Assembly: GCA_946887105.1 (NCBI GenBank)
Contig: CAMPKJ010000284.1
Coordinates: forward strand, 1-6,079
DNA: 6,079 nucleotides
Source: an uncultured Acidobacteriota bacterium
Lineage (GTDB): Bacteria > Acidobacteriota > Thermoanaerobaculia > Gp7-AA8
Reading direction: 5' to 3'
Made by a program: the position numbers and the translations under genes. Position 1 is the first letter of the stretch. Each line of letters starts with the position of its first letter. Shown here piece by piece: positions 5,283-6,079 of the stretch. The notes under the pieces were generated by a model. The model was not told the DNA's origin. It did no database searches and saw only the letters and a list, made by a program, of their open reading frames with translations.

Positions 5283-6079
5283 ATGAGTACACAGAAGAAA
5301 GCGCTCGGCCGCGGCCTCGGCGCACTGATTCCGTCGCGCCCCGCTGCGCCGGCACCGGCACCCGCCGCCACTCCGTCCGCGGGCCTGGCCGAGGTGCCGA
5401 TCAATCAGATCTCACCGAACCCCTACCAGCCGCGCAAGACGTTCAACGACGCCTCGATCGAGGAGCTCTCCCGCAGCGTCCGCGAGCACGGCATCATCCA
5501 GCCGCTGGTCGTCACGAAGCTTGGTGACAATAAGTATCGTCTGATCGCCGGCGAGCGCCGCTTCCGCGCCGCCCAGAAAGCGGGTCTCAGCACCGTCCCT
5601 GTCGTCATCAAGGAGACGATGGCGGATACGGACGTCCTCCAGGTCGCGCTCATCGAGAACATCCAGCGCGAAGACCTGAACCCGATCGAAGAGGCGTACG
5701 CGTATCACCAGCTGCACGAGGAGTTTGGCCTCACCCAGGAAGAGATCTCCAAGCGTGTCGGCAAGGAGCGCTCGACGGTCGCGAACTTCCTCCGCCTGCT
5801 GCGCCTCCCGGACGCCGTCAAGAAGCTCCTCGCGTCCGGCCAGCTCTCGATGGGCCATGCGCGCGCGATCCTGGCCGTCGACTCGGCCAGGAAGCAGGAA
5901 CAGCTCGCGGAACGGGTCGTGAAGCGCAATCTCAACGTGCGGCAGACCGAGATGCTGGCCGCCGAACAGAGCTCGCCGAAAGTCGAGCAGCCCGAAAAAG
6001 AGAAGGACATCTGCACGCGCGTCGCCGAGCAAAAACTAACAAGAACTCTGCGGAGCAAAGTCGAAATCGATCGAAAGCG
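5283..6079 (+). CDS. parB: Chromosome-partitioning protein ParB (Spo0J/Noc family), 3' end missing
   Basis: ParB is a CTP-dependent DNA clamp that loads at parS, spreads along DNA, recruits SMC/condensin and stimulates ParA. The frame from the ATG at 5283 stays open to the window end, giving 265 complete residues; roughly the last 20-40 of a typical chromosomal ParB are missing. The N-terminal LGRGLGALIP (8-17) is the short ParA-stimulating motif, followed by an Ala/Pro-rich linker. The ParB/Srx-type CTP-binding domain starts near 38 (VPINQISPNPYQPRKTF), with GERRFRAA at 90-97 and ENIQREDLNPIEEA at 125-138. The parS-reading helix-turn-helix follows around 150-176 (LTQEEISKRVGKERSTVANF). The closing segment, about 241-265, starts the C-terminal dimerisation domain. 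The start is 13 nt after parA, with no strong Shine-Dalgarno sequence. The two parS sites in this window are its expected targets. Confidence 0.96.
   Translation, partial: MSTQKKALGRGLGALIPSRPAAPAPAPAATPSAGLAEVPINQISPNPYQPRKTFNDASIEELSRSVREHGIIQPLVVTKLGDNKYRLIAGERRFRAAQKAGLSTVPVVIKETMADTDVLQVALIENIQREDLNPIEEAYAYHQLHEEFGLTQEEISKRVGKERSTVANFLRLLRLPDAVKKLLASGQLSMGHARAILAVDSARKQEQLAERVVKRNLNVRQTEMLAAEQSSPKVEQPEKEKDICTRVAEQKLTRTLRSKVEIDRK

Overview
This window is a densely packed run of bacterial housekeeping genes, all on the + strand: jag (3' part) - mnmE - mnmG - rsmG - parA - parB (5' part). This order is the classic cluster next to the chromosome replication origin in many bacteria. High GC, GTG/ATG starts, 4-bp stop/start overlaps and a ParABS system indicate a high-GC bacterium with one main chromosome. 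The protein sequences and the heptamer repeat fit an environmental lineage such as Acidobacteriota, but that placement is a guess, not something the sequence proves.

Layout: 1-43 is a G/C homopolymer-rich tract at the window edge. jag (KH + R3H RNA-binding protein) is open from the edge to 634. mnmE (631-1959) overlaps it by GTGA, and mnmG (1956-3890) overlaps mnmE by ATGA. rsmG (3894-4484) follows after 3 nt, parA (4493-5269) after 8 nt, and parB (5283 to beyond the window end) after 13 nt. No stretch over 300 bases lacks a gene. I saw no tRNA, rRNA, CRISPR, insertion sequence or convincing terminator or sigma-70 promoter.

Function: MnmE and MnmG together modify the wobble uridine (U34) of certain tRNAs. 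RsmG methylates 16S rRNA in the decoding region. Jag is an RNA-binding protein usually encoded beside rnpA/yidC. ParA and ParB segregate the chromosome by acting on parS sites, and two such sites lie in the window: one at the start of mnmG (1974-1989) and one in the last codons of rsmG (4463-4476). Both are embedded in coding or coupled-start sequence.

The least ordinary feature is a 69-bp palindrome at 3869-3937, built from four copies of a 7-bp unit on each side. It lies across the mnmG/rsmG junction and supplies the mnmG stop codon, the rsmG start codon and the first ~14 residues of RsmG. A block of clearly different codon use in the 3' third of mnmE (about 1621-1857) is also notable. No new multi-gene system is apparent.
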